Assembly (NCBI GenBank): GCA_021770445.1
Contig: JAETQY010000002.1
Location: 123,949 to 187,948, forward strand
From: Bacillota bacterium
Lineage (GTDB): Bacteria; Bacillota; Clostridia; Oscillospirales; Oscillospiraceae
Direction: 5' to 3'
DNA: 64,000 bases
Below the pieces are notes generated by a model. That model was not told where the DNA came from and searched no databases. It saw nothing but the letters and a program-made list of their open reading frames with translations. A program made the translations under genes and the position numbers. Of the stretch, positions 55,142-63,367 are shown piece by piece (position 1 is the first letter of the stretch; every line of letters begins with the position of its first letter).

Positions 55142-57301
55142 TCAGGACAGCTGGAACTGTCCGGTGTACAGCCGGTAGTACCGGCCCTGCTCTTGAAGCA
55201 GCTCCTCGTGGCTGCCCTTCTCCTCAATCTCGCCGTGCTCGATGACCACAATGCAGTTGGAGTTGCGCACGGTGGACAGGCGGTGAGCGATGACGAACAC
55301 CGTCCGGCCCTCCATGAGGGCGTCCATGCCCTGCTGAATCAGGGCCTCGGTGCGGGTGTCGATGGAGGAGGTGGCCTCGTCCAGGATCATCACCGGCGGG
55401 TCGGCCACGGCGGCCCGGGCGATGGCCAGCAGCTGCCGCTGGCCCTGGGACAGGTTGGCTCCGTCGCCGGTGACCATAGTCTGGTAGCCCTCAGGCAGGC
55501 GGCGGATGAAGGAGTGGGCGTTGGCGCTCTTGGCGGCGGTGACGCACTCCTCGTCGGTGGCGTCCAGCCGGCCATAGCGGATGTTGTCCATGATGGTGCC
55601 GGTGAACAGGTGGGTGTCCTGGAGCACCGCCCCCAGGGACCGGCGCAGGTCGTCCTTGCGGATGGCGGTGACGTTGATGCCGTCGTAGGTGATCATGCCG
55701 CCCTCGATCTCATAGAAGCGGTTGATCAGGTTGGTGATGGTGGTCTTGCCCGCGCCGGTGGAGCCCACAAAGGCGATTTTCTGGCCCGGGTCGGCGTAGA
55801 CCGACACATCCTTCAAAATCCGCTTGCCGGGGACGTAGGAGAAGTCCACGTTCCGGAAGCGCACCGCGCCCTTCAGCTCGGTGAGGCAGTAGTCCTCCCC
55901 GGGGACGTTGCGCACAGTGCCCCGGATCAGGTGGAGAGAGGGTGTCCCGTCGGGGCCGGGGTACTTCCAGGCCCAGCCGTGACCCGCAAGAACGGACAGG
56001 TCGGCCACCTGGGCGAGAGAGCCGTCCGGGGCCACCATGACCCAGATGCCCTCCGGGGAGTCCACATTGGGGGGCAGCAGCTTCAAGCCGCCCACCGCCT
56101 CCCGTACCGCCTGGCCCAGCTCGGTGAGGGCGTCGCCCTCACCCACCAGCACGGGGACCAGAGCCATGCCGTTGCCCCGGGGGGTCTTCCAGGCCCAGGT
56201 CCGGGGCCGGCCAGGGCCGGCGAAGGGGGAGAGGGTGCCGTTGGCGTCCTTCTCGGCGGGAATCAGGGTGACGGAGCCCTCATCCACCTCGGCGGCGGTG
56301 TCCATCACCTCGAAGATGCGCTCGGCGCCCGCCATGGCGGACAGCAGGGTGGTCATCTGCTGGGAGATCTGGTTCAAGGGCTGACCCACCTGCTTGGAGT
56401 AGTTGAGATAGATGGCCAGTCCGCCCAGGTCGAAGCCCTGGAGGACGGACAGCAGCCCGCCGAAGGCGGCGGTGAGGGCGTAGCTGATGTTCATCAGGTT
56501 GCCCGCCACCGGCATAATCATGGTGGAGTAGAAGTTGGCCTTCTGGGCGGCGTCCCGGTAGGTGTCGTTCAGCTCCTTGAACTTGGCCTTGGCCTCCTCC
56601 TCGTGGGTAAAGGCTTTGACGACTTTAAGCCCCTCGATGGTCTCCTGAATCTCGCCGTTCACCTTGCCCAGGGCGGCCTGCTGCTTCTGGTAAAACCGGC
56701 GGCTGCGGCCCCCCAGCTGCTTGAACAGGAACATGGTGAGGGCCAGCACCAGAGCGGTGACCAGAAACAGCTTCCAGTTGATGACCAGCATGAGGGTCAC
56801 CAGCCCCACGAACATGAGACAGCTGGAGAACAGGGACACCATGCTCTGCTGGAGGGCCATCTGCACGTTGTCCGCGTCGTTGGTGAAGCGGCTCATCAGC
56901 TCCCCGTGGGGGTGCTGGTCGAAGTAGGACAGGGGGAGCTTCTGCAGGCTGTCGAACAGGTCCTTGCGCAGGCGGTTGACCCCCTTCTCCGCCAGCCGGA
57001 CCATGGCGGCGGACTGGCCGTAGGTGGCCAGGCAGCCCAGCAGGTAGACGGCTGCCAGCCCCAGAATGGCCCGGCCCAGCCCGGCGAAATCGGTGCAGCC
57101 CGACCAGATAAAGTTGTTGATGATGGGCCGGAGCATATAGGATCCGCCCAGATTGGTGCCCACCGACACCAGCAGGCACAGCAGGACAAACAGTAAGGGC
57201 AGCTTGCTCTTGGTGAGATAGCCGAGCAGCCGGCCTATGGTTTTTTTCAGATTTTTGGGCTTTACCGGCCCGGCCTTGAAGGCCTGATGCGGTCCTGGCA
57301 T
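55142..57301 (-). CDS. ABC exporter half-transporter (second gene) with an unusual linker insertion
   Basis: 719 residues; usual length is about 600. A six-helix membrane domain (about 20-330) is followed by an unrecognised insertion of about 125 residues (about 345-470) with two WAWK-containing segments (RTWAWKTPRGNG, GHGWAWKYPGPDG), then the ATPase: Walker A VGSTGAGKTTI, Q-loop AVLQDTHLFTGT, signature LSQGQRQLLAIARAA, Walker B VMILDEATSSID, His-switch IAHRLSTV. Note LSQGQ, not the canonical LSGGQ. It overlaps the partner gene upstream by one base (TAATG). Probably a heterodimeric drug or lipid exporter under MarR control. Confidence 0.9.
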   Translation of the reverse strand: MPGPHQAFKAGPVKPKNLKKTIGRLLGYLTKSKLPLLFVLLCLLVSVGTNLGGSYMLRPIINNFIWSGCTDFAGLGRAILGLAAVYLLGCLATYGQSAAMVRLAEKGVNRLRKDLFDSLQKLPLSYFDQHPHGELMSRFTNDADNVQMALQQSMVSLFSSCLMFVGLVTLMLVINWKLFLVTALVLALTMFLFKQLGGRSRRFYQKQQAALGKVNGEIQETIEGLKVVKAFTHEEEAKAKFKELNDTYRDAAQKANFYSTMIMPVAGNLMNISYALTAAFGGLLSVLQGFDLGGLAIYLNYSKQVGQPLNQISQQMTTLLSAMAGAERIFEVMDTAAEVDEGSVTLIPAEKDANGTLSPFAGPGRPRTWAWKTPRGNGMALVPVLVGEGDALTELGQAVREAVGGLKLLPPNVDSPEGIWVMVAPDGSLAQVADLSVLAGHGWAWKYPGPDGTPSLHLIRGTVRNVPGEDYCLTELKGAVRFRNVDFSYVPGKRILKDVSVYADPGQKIAFVGSTGAGKTTITNLINRFYEIEGGMITYDGINVTAIRKDDLRRSLGAVLQDTHLFTGTIMDNIRYGRLDATDEECVTAAKSANAHSFIRRLPEGYQTMVTGDGANLSQGQRQLLAIARAAVADPPVMILDEATSSIDTRTEALIQQGMDALMEGRTVFVIAHRLSTVRNSNCIVVIEHGEIEEKGSHEELLQEQGRYYRLYTGQFQLS

Positions 57302-59034
57302 TATCCGCCCACCCCCTCTTGCTGAGATTGGTAGATCTCCTGATAGATTTTGTTGCTGGCCAGCAGCGCCTCGTGAGTGCCCCTGCCGGCGATGTGGTCA
57401 TCGTCCAGAATGAGAATTTCGTCGGCGTACTGCACAGAGGAGATGCGCTGGGCGATGATAATCACGGTGGTGTCCTTGAGATTCTTGTGGAAGGACTCCC
57501 GGATGGCCGCCTCGGTGGCCGAGTCCACGGCGGAGGTACTGTCGTCCAGGATGAGGACGGCCGGCTTTCTCAGCATGGCCCGGGCGATGCACAGCCGCTG
57601 CTTCTGCCCGCCGGACACGTTGGTGCCCCCCTGGGTCAGCTCCGTGTCGAAGCCGTCGGGCAGGGACATGATAAAGTCGTAAGCCTGGGCGTCCTTGGCC
57701 GCCTGGATGATCTCCTCCTCGGTGGCGTCGGGGCGGCCCCACAGCAGGTTTTCCCGGACGGTGCCGGTGAAGAGGATGTTGGTCTGGAGCACCATGCCGA
57801 TGCGGGAGCGCAGGTCCTCCAGAGGGTAGTCACGTACATCCACCCCGTCCACCAGGACCGACCCGCCGGTGACGTCATAGAACCGGGGGATCAGGTTGAC
57901 CAGGGAGGACTTGCCGGTGCCGGTGCCCCCCACAATGGCCACAAACTGCCCCGGCTCCACAGAGAAGCTGATGCGGGACAGCACGTCGTCCCCGGTGCCG
58001 GAAGCGGCGTACTTGAAGGACACGTCCCGGAACTCCACCTTGCCCCTGGGGGCGGGAAGGGAGGCGGTCTTCTCCTTGTTCTGAACAGAGGGGACGGCGT
58101 CCAGGACCTCGTTAATGCGCCGGGCGCAGGCCTGGGCCCGGGAGAGCTGGAGCAGGGACATGGCTACCATCATTACGCTCATGAGCACCTGCATGATGTA
58201 GCTGAGGAAGGCGTTCAGGTCGCCCAGCTCGAAGGTGGCCCCCATGACCATCTTTCCGCCGAAGTAGAGTACGGCCAGGGTGGCCCCGTTCATGCACAGC
58301 ATCATGATGGGCATGATGGCGATGACCCGCATCCCTACGGTGAGGCCGGCGTCCATCAGCTCGTCGCTGGCGCGGTTGAACTTCTTCCGCTCATGCCCCT
58401 CCCGGACAAAGGCTTTTACCACCCGAATGGCCACCAGGTTCTCTTGGAGCACGTTGTTCAGGCCGTCGATCTTCTTCTGCATCAGCTCAAAGAGCCTGGT
58501 GCACACCTTCATCAGCACGGCGATGGCCAGCACCATCAGGGGGATAATCACCAGCAGCACAATGGCCAGCCGGGCGTTGAGGTACAGGCTGACACCCAGG
58601 GCGACGATGAGCATCACCGGGGCCCGGACCAGCATCCGCAGCCCCATGGCCAGCATCATGGTCATGGCGTTGACGTCGTTGGTCATGCGGGTGATGAGGG
58701 AGGCGGAGGAGAAGCGGTCGATGTCGGCGAAGGAGAACTCCTGCACCTTATCGAAGAGGCACTGGCGCAGGTTGCCGCCGAAGCCCTGGCTGGCGAAGGC
58801 GGCGTACTTGGCGGCCAGCACGCCGCAGGCCATGGAAATCGCGGCCAGAAGAAGCATGGCGGCCCCCAGGGTAAAGATGTAGCCCGTGTCCCCCGAGGGG
58901 ATGGCCACGTCTACGATCTCCGCCATTACCAGGGGGAGAAGCAGCTCGCAGATGACCTCTAAAATAATCAGGATGGGGGATTTGACGGCGTCCTTTTTGT
59001 AACCCTCCAAGTGGGTCAGGAACAGGGAAAGCAA
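57301..59034 (-). CDS. ABC exporter half-transporter (first gene)
   Basis: 577 residues, standard size. A six-helix membrane domain (about 15-310) precedes the ATPase domain: Walker A VGGTGTGKSSLVNLI, Q-loop MVLQTNILFTGTVRENLL, signature VSGGQKQRLCIARAM, Walker B VLILDDSTSAVD and IAQRISSV (a Gln, not His, in the switch position). Aspartate instead of glutamate after the Walker B (LDDSTS) suggests a degenerate ATP site, as in heterodimeric exporters where only one site hydrolyses ATP. It lies between the MarR gene and its partner. Confidence 0.92.
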   Translation of the reverse strand: MLSLFLTHLEGYKKDAVKSPILIILEVICELLLPLVMAEIVDVAIPSGDTGYIFTLGAAMLLLAAISMACGVLAAKYAAFASQGFGGNLRQCLFDKVQEFSFADIDRFSSASLITRMTNDVNAMTMMLAMGLRMLVRAPVMLIVALGVSLYLNARLAIVLLVIIPLMVLAIAVLMKVCTRLFELMQKKIDGLNNVLQENLVAIRVVKAFVREGHERKKFNRASDELMDAGLTVGMRVIAIMPIMMLCMNGATLAVLYFGGKMVMGATFELGDLNAFLSYIMQVLMSVMMVAMSLLQLSRAQACARRINEVLDAVPSVQNKEKTASLPAPRGKVEFRDVSFKYAASGTGDDVLSRISFSVEPGQFVAIVGGTGTGKSSLVNLIPRFYDVTGGSVLVDGVDVRDYPLEDLRSRIGMVLQTNILFTGTVRENLLWGRPDATEEEIIQAAKDAQAYDFIMSLPDGFDTELTQGGTNVSGGQKQRLCIARAMLRKPAVLILDDSTSAVDSATEAAIRESFHKNLKDTTVIIIAQRISSVQYADEILILDDDHIAGRGTHEALLASNKIYQEIYQSQQEGVGG

Positions 59035-59041
59035 GGTAAGA

Positions 59042-59509
59042 TCACTCCTTTTCGTGGGAATCGGGGGCGGTAAGGTTATTTAGCATTCGCCGCTGAAACT
59101 GGGCCAGCAGGGCCAGCTCCTCAGAGGAGAAGCCGGCCAGCATCCGGGCGGATACCCGGCGGAACACATCCCGGCAGCCCTCTACGGCGGAGTCCCCCTT
59201 GGGGGTGAGAAGCACTCGGTTGCGCCGGGCGTCCTTCTGCCAGGGCTCCCGGCGGATGTAGCCGTCCCGCTCCAGGCACTTCAGCGAGTTGGCCACGGCG
59301 GCGGGGGAGACGTGGAGCAGGTCGGCCAGCTCCCGCTGGGCCTGGCACTGGCCCTCCGGGTCCTCCCCGGCGGACTGGAGGATGGACACCAGCATGGGGT
59401 GGCCCACCTTTTCCAGACCCGAGACGTTCAGCTCAGACTGAACCGCCGCCCGATGGGCCTGATGCAGCTGCCGGGACAGCAGATCCATCTCGTGAAACGA
59501 TGCTTCCAC
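59042..59509 (-). CDS. MarR family transcriptional regulator
   Basis: 155 residues from the GTG at 59509, 7 bases after AAAGGAGG; the upstream TTG lies inside that site. The winged helix is visible: RELADLLHVSPAAVANSLKC, then LERDGYIRREPWQKDARRNR with the wing, and VLLTPKGDSAVE. It is the first gene of the operon with the two ABC exporter genes, so it probably represses them until a drug-like ligand binds. A 12-base palindrome lies between its promoter and start. Confidence 0.9.
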   Translation of the reverse strand: MEASFHEMDLLSRQLHQAHRAAVQSELNVSGLEKVGHPMLVSILQSAGEDPEGQCQAQRELADLLHVSPAAVANSLKCLERDGYIRREPWQKDARRNRVLLTPKGDSAVEGCRDVFRRVSARMLAGFSSEELALLAQFQRRMLNNLTAPDSHEKE

Positions 59510-59534
59510 GAGAAAACCTCCTTTCAAAGATTTA

Positions 59535-59591
59535 TTAACCGGTTAATGATTAACACGTTGATTAGTTTACCCGGCCAGAAGAAAATGTCAA
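59535..59591 (-). promoter_or_regulatory. Promoter and operator of the MarR-ABC operon
   Basis: On the minus strand TTGACA (59591-59586), 16 bases, TAAACT (59569-59564). Downstream lies a perfect palindrome TTAACCGGTTAA (59535-59546) and nearby ATTAA/TTGAT half-sites (59549-59563), typical for a MarR-type repressor. Confidence 0.65.
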
Positions 59592-59639
59592 GCAGTTTTG
59601 AGAGAATTCAAAAATTGTTTACAGCTTCGATATGTAGGA

Positions 59640-59671
59640 GAGCGCCGCCCCCGATGGGACGGCGCTCTTTT
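59640..59671. terminator. Hairpin after the spoVT 3' region
   Basis: GAGCGCCG (59640-59647) and CGGCGCTC (59660-59667) pair around a 12-base loop. The T-run (TTTT) is on the plus strand, opposite to the recombinase-spoVT gene. As a minus-strand terminator it lacks a U-tract. Confidence 0.5.
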
Positions 59672-59674
59672 GCC

Positions 59675-60133
59675 TTAGCTCTCCATGTGTCGGCCGAGAA
59701 AGGCCGCGATGGACTGGGCCAGCTTGTACTCCACCTCGCCTCCGGCCGGCCGGTCCTTCCCGATGCCGGCGAAGAGGACGCAGCCCAGCACGTCGCCCTC
59801 GGACAGGATGGGGGCAGCAGTGCTCAGGGAGTATTTGTCGCTGTCGGCGCACAGAGGAATGGTCTCCTCCCCGGGCTTGTACTGGTAGACCTGCCGAGCC
59901 TCCATCAGCCGCTCCATCTGGGGGGAGACAGCCTTGTCCGCCAGCTCCCGGCGAGGGATGCCCGCCACCGCGATGCAGCTGTCCCGGTCGGTGATGACGG
60001 TCACCTGCCCGGTAGTGCGGTTCAATGTGTCACACAGCTGGCCGGCAAAGTCCACCAGCCCGCCCATCAGGGAATACTTTTTAAAAATTACGCCGCCGTC
60101 CTTGTCGGTGTAGATCTCCAGGGGGTCGCCGTC
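59675..60133 (-). other. spoVT: 3' portion of the sporulation regulator gene spoVT
   Basis: About 152 codons homologous to Bacillus SpoVT from GDPLEI to the natural end: GGVIFKKYSLMGGLVDFAGQ, then a GAF-like domain (VTVITDRDSCIAVAGIPRRE, PLCADSDKYSLSTAAPILSE). SpoVT is an AbrB-type regulator of forespore genes. Here it lacks the first about 33 residues that bind DNA, and is expressed, if at all, as the tail of the recombinase. The missing 5' part is expected beyond the right end of the window at the far end of the element. Confidence 0.75.
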
Positions 60134-61846
60134 ACTGATAACCTTGACAGTGAAAACCTTATCGTTGTGCTTGTCGCTCTCCTGGATGATCTGAATTTCA
60201 TAGGGATGAGTGCTGATCGGGGCCATAGCCGCCACGGCCTCCGGCCTCTCCTCCGGGAGCGTGCCGCTTTGCAGGATGCTGTCCACATCCGCCTTGAGGT
60301 GGACCTCCACATGGTCCTCATAGACCTTGATCTTCTCAATGATGAGCTGGAGGTCGTTCCGGTCCAGCTTGGGCTTGTTTAGGATGTCGTCAAAGACCTC
60401 CATAGCCGTTTTGGCAACTCGATTCACCCGGATGATGGTGTTTTTCTTGTCCTGGGCCAGGTCGATCTGGTGCTGGACGCCCTCCATCCGCCGCACCAGG
60501 TCGCTCTCCAGCTCGTCGTAGGTCTCCTCCAAAGTGGCCTCCTGCTCCGGGTGCTTCATCACGTCCCGGATGCGCTGGCGCTTGGTGGCTTTCAACTCCT
60601 CCTGGAGGTCCAGGAGGGTGGCCTCCAGATTTTCCGCCGCCCGCTGGGTCTCCGCTACGTCCTCCTGCTCCTTGGCCAGGTCGGCGTTGAGCCGGTCCAG
60701 CATGGCGGCGGAGTTGTCCTTCACCTTTTGCACATAGAGCTTCACCAGCTCGTCCAGCTTGTCCACCCGGATGTGGTGGCTGGTACACCCTTTCAGACCC
60801 CGGCGGTGGTAGGTTCCGCAGCGGTAGGCGTCCTTGATGTCTCGGCGGCTCATGGCGAACATGGGGGAGCCGCAGTCGCCGCACTCCAGAAAGCCGGAGT
60901 AGGTGTTGTCATACTTCTTCTGCCCCCGGTAGTGGGCGGTAGAACGGCTCTCCCGCAGGGCCCTGGCCGTGGCGAAGGTGCGGTAGTCGAGGATGGGCTG
61001 GTGGTGGTGCTCAATGACGATGTGATCCAGCTCGTCCCGGCGCACGTCCTTGCCGTTGATCTTTTTGCGGGCGTATTTCCCCTGGCGGAGGGTGCCGATG
61101 TAGAAGTCGTTGTCGATGATGCCCTGGACCGTCACAATGGCCCACTCCGGCCGGACGCCCCGCCTGTACTCCTTGCCCGCCGCCTCCTTCCGCTCCCGCT
61201 CGGTCATCCGCGGGGTGGGGACCCCCTGGTCGGTGAGGTGGTTGGCGATTTTTTTATACCCCCAGCCATCGATGTAGAGCCGGAAGATCTCCCAGACGAC
61301 CTCCGCCTCGGTGGGGACAATCTCGAACTCCTGCCGGGGGTTGAGGATGTAGCCGTAGGGGGCGGCGCAGAGCCATTTGCCGTCCTGCTGGCGGCGCTTG
61401 ATCACCGACTTCACCTTTTTGCTGGTGTCGGTGACCGGCATCTCGTTGATGAGGAACTGAAACTGAATTTTCAGCCAGTCGTCGTCGTTGGGGAAGTCGA
61501 TGTTGTCCCCGATGGAGATGATGCGGACGCCCGCGTCCCGCAGGTCCTCCAGCTCCACCAGCCCCCTGCTGTTGCGGCGGGAGAAGCGGGAGAAGTCCTT
61601 GATAATGAGGATGTCCTTTCGGTGGTCTATCAGCTCCCGGCGCATTTCCTGGTAGCCGGGCCGCTGGTCGAAGGTGTAGCCCGATTTGTCCCGATCCTCG
61701 TAGAAGGTCAGGGTGCTGTCCGGGAATTTGTGCCTCACGAAGTCCTCAATGATGGCCTTCTGGTTCTCGATGGAGGTGTTGTCCCGGTCCAGCTCCTCGT
61801 CCACCGAGATGCGGCAGTAGCCGGCAATATCGAATTTTTCAATCAT
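59675..61846 (-). CDS. Large serine recombinase fused in frame to the SpoVT C-terminal part
   Basis: 723 residues from the ATG at 61846 (AAGGGTGAG upstream; a GTG three codons earlier is possible). Recombinase: catalytic Ser in GYCRISVDEELDRDNTSIEN, IIKDFSRFSRRNSRGLVELE, the recombinase domain, a zinc ribbon (CGDCGSPMF...YRCGTY...GCTSHH, about 318-354) and a coiled coil (about 380-450). From about residue 572 (DGDPLEIYTDKDGG) the chain matches SpoVT from its residue 34 on, including a GAF domain and the end GEVEYKLAQSIAAFLGRHME. SpoVT's own AbrB DNA-binding start is absent. It probably marks integration into spoVT. Confidence 0.85.
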   Translation of the reverse strand: MIEKFDIAGYCRISVDEELDRDNTSIENQKAIIEDFVRHKFPDSTLTFYEDRDKSGYTFDQRPGYQEMRRELIDHRKDILIIKDFSRFSRRNSRGLVELEDLRDAGVRIISIGDNIDFPNDDDWLKIQFQFLINEMPVTDTSKKVKSVIKRRQQDGKWLCAAPYGYILNPRQEFEIVPTEAEVVWEIFRLYIDGWGYKKIANHLTDQGVPTPRMTERERKEAAGKEYRRGVRPEWAIVTVQGIIDNDFYIGTLRQGKYARKKINGKDVRRDELDHIVIEHHHQPILDYRTFATARALRESRSTAHYRGQKKYDNTYSGFLECGDCGSPMFAMSRRDIKDAYRCGTYHRRGLKGCTSHHIRVDKLDELVKLYVQKVKDNSAAMLDRLNADLAKEQEDVAETQRAAENLEATLLDLQEELKATKRQRIRDVMKHPEQEATLEETYDELESDLVRRMEGVQHQIDLAQDKKNTIIRVNRVAKTAMEVFDDILNKPKLDRNDLQLIIEKIKVYEDHVEVHLKADVDSILQSGTLPEERPEAVAAMAPISTHPYEIQIIQESDKHNDKVFTVKVISDGDPLEIYTDKDGGVIFKKYSLMGGLVDFAGQLCDTLNRTTGQVTVITDRDSCIAVAGIPRRELADKAVSPQMERLMEARQVYQYKPGEETIPLCADSDKYSLSTAAPILSEGDVLGCVLFAGIGKDRPAGGEVEYKLAQSIAAFLGRHMES
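60110..60133 (-). other. Probable attachment site (att) inside spoVT
   Basis: The similarity to SpoVT begins at codons for DGDPLEIY (60133-60110). The crossover for the serine recombinase must lie at or just before this point. The exact core cannot be set without the other end of the element or an empty site. Confidence 0.45.
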
Positions 61847-62855
61847 CGGTCTCACCCTTCAGATATTTCGCCGTCTGGCGGTCAAACTCCGAGATGTAGT
61901 CGGCGTCCTGCTTCTTGCGGAACTCCGTATAGATATCGCTGACCTTCTTTTCCGCGGCTTCACGGGAGATCCTGCCCTTGCCCTCCAGCACCTTGCGGCG
62001 GTTGTTGGTGAGGAAGCGGTCTGTCTCGGCCAGCCAGTCCTTCATGGACATGGGGACCTCATCCTCCGCCATCAGCTCGGCGTAGTCGATGAACATGGTG
62101 ACCAGGCGGTTGAGGCGGGCAATTTCCTTTTCATTGAGGTAGTTCTTGGCAATCAGTGTATCACTCTTGAGAATTTTTCCGTCCGGCGCACCCTTCCAGG
62201 TGGTCAGACCCATAGTGGGGCTGTCCAGAGTGGCTCGCTCCGCGATCAGCTCCGCCGCCGTCTTGCCGGTCACAGCAAAGTGGAGCTTGTTCTGGACAAA
62301 GGAGTAAAAAGCGCGGGTGGTGTCGCTGTTCTTGTCGTAGTCGTAGCTGCACTGTTCGAAAATGTCCGCAATTTTTTGGTAGGCCCGGCGCTCGCTGGCT
62401 CGGATCTCCCGGATGCGCTCCAGCAGCTCGTCAAAGTAGTCCCGTCCGAAGGGCCGGCCATTTTTCATCAGCTCATCGTTGAGAACGAAGCCTTTAGTGA
62501 TGTACTCCTTCAGGGTTTTCGTGGCCCACTGGCGGAACCGGGTGGCCTTTTTAGAGTTCACCCGGTAGCCCACAGCGATAATGGCGTCCAGATTGTAGTG
62601 TTGCGTCTTATAGTTTTTCCCATCTGCGGCAGTTGTCAAGAAATCCTTGACAACTGATTCTTTGTCCAGTTCTTCCTCATCGAAGCAGTTTTTCAGATGC
62701 AGACTGATGTTTTGCTTTGAGGTTTCAAACAATTCTGCCATTCCCTTTTGCGACAGCCAAAAGGTCTCATCCTGAAACACCACGCTGACAAATTCCTTCT
62801 CGCCGCCGTTGTTGTAGAGCAGGATCTCCCCGCTGGGCAGCAGCTCATTTCCCAC
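61839..62855 (-). CDS. RhuM family (virulence-associated) protein
   Basis: 338 residues from the GTG at 62855, 7 bases after AGGAGG. EILLYNNGGEKEFVSVVFQD and ETFWLSQKGMAELFETSKQN (a helix-turn-helix-like start), then NYKTQHYNLDAIIAVGYRVN and ATRFRQWATKTLKEYITKGF, are diagnostic of RhuM, named from a Salmonella pathogenicity island but common on mobile elements. The C-terminal half is helical and charged. The role is unknown; toxin or defence functions have been suspected. Its stop overlaps the recombinase start by 8 bases, so both are made from one mRNA. Confidence 0.85.
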   Translation of the reverse strand: MGNELLPSGEILLYNNGGEKEFVSVVFQDETFWLSQKGMAELFETSKQNISLHLKNCFDEEELDKESVVKDFLTTAADGKNYKTQHYNLDAIIAVGYRVNSKKATRFRQWATKTLKEYITKGFVLNDELMKNGRPFGRDYFDELLERIREIRASERRAYQKIADIFEQCSYDYDKNSDTTRAFYSFVQNKLHFAVTGKTAAELIAERATLDSPTMGLTTWKGAPDGKILKSDTLIAKNYLNEKEIARLNRLVTMFIDYAELMAEDEVPMSMKDWLAETDRFLTNNRRKVLEGKGRISREAAEKKVSDIYTEFRKKQDADYISEFDRQTAKYLKGETDD

Positions 62856-62909
62856 GGAATTCCCTCCTGTCAATTTCTTGTTTCTGGCGTTCTTCTTTGT
62901 TTAGATAAT

Positions 62910-62938
62910 ATTGTATCACAGCTTTTACCGTAAAGCAA
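62910..62938 (-). promoter_or_regulatory. Promoter for rhuM-recombinase
   Basis: On the minus strand TTGCTT (62938-62933), 17 bases, TACAAT (62915-62910), about 50 bases before the rhuM start. Confidence 0.65.
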
Positions 62939-62942
62939 CAGT

Positions 62943-62978
62943 AAAAAGGAGACCGGGACAGAAAATATCCCGATCTCC
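62943..62978 (-). terminator. Terminator upstream of rhuM, ending the mobilisation genes
   Basis: GGAGACCGGGA and TCCCGATCTCC (one mismatch) pair around a 9-base loop. On the minus strand TTTTTAC follows. It separates the mob genes from the rhuM promoter. Confidence 0.7.
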
Positions 62979-63048
62979 AAAACGCGGGCGAGGGGGCTGC
63001 GGCCATCAGCTTGGTCGGCCCGCGCTAGTTGTCAGTTGTCAGCCGGGG

Positions 63049-63309
63049 TCAAAGCCCCATGACCATCCCGGCCTGCCGCTCCAGCTCCACTTCCCGCTGG
63101 GCGCTGCACCGGCGGTGGTCGCAGAGCAAGCCGCTGGTCAGCTCCGTCAGATCCTGTGTTCCTGACTCAAACACCGCCACCAGGTAGTCCTTCTCCTTGT
63201 ACTCCCGGTACAGCGGCTTGAGCCGTTCTCGCAGATTCTCGTCCCGCTTTTCGGAATTGGTGAGCCAGACCTCCACCAGCTTGCTGCCGTCCCTGACATG
63301 GATCTCCAA
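63049..63309 (-). CDS. Small accessory protein of the mobile element
   Basis: 86 residues from a TTG at 63309 (AGAAAGGAG 12 bases upstream); a TTG at 63339 (96 residues) is the alternative. Features: KLVEVWLTNSEKRDENLRER, then KPLYREYKEKDYLVAVFESG and LCDHRRCSAQREVELER with a CxxxxxC pair. I have seen similar small proteins beside mobilisation genes in Firmicute elements but cannot name a family. It ends before a minus-strand terminator. Confidence 0.55.
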   Translation of the reverse strand: MEIHVRDGSKLVEVWLTNSEKRDENLRERLKPLYREYKEKDYLVAVFESGTQDLTELTSGLLCDHRRCSAQREVELERQAGMVMGL

Positions 63310-63367
63310 CGCCGTGTCACGCTCCTTTCTCCCTGCCAATATTTTCCGCTGTTTTCCCCGGGTTTAT

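Noticed and set aside
55136..57196. 686-codon plus-strand frame opposite the second ABC exporter gene
   Set aside because: Antisense shadow with biased composition (Gly, His, Val, Gln) and no ribosome-binding site; the minus strand carries all ABC motifs.
57319..58962. 547-codon plus-strand frame opposite the first ABC exporter gene
   Set aside because: Same reason: the minus strand encodes a complete transporter.
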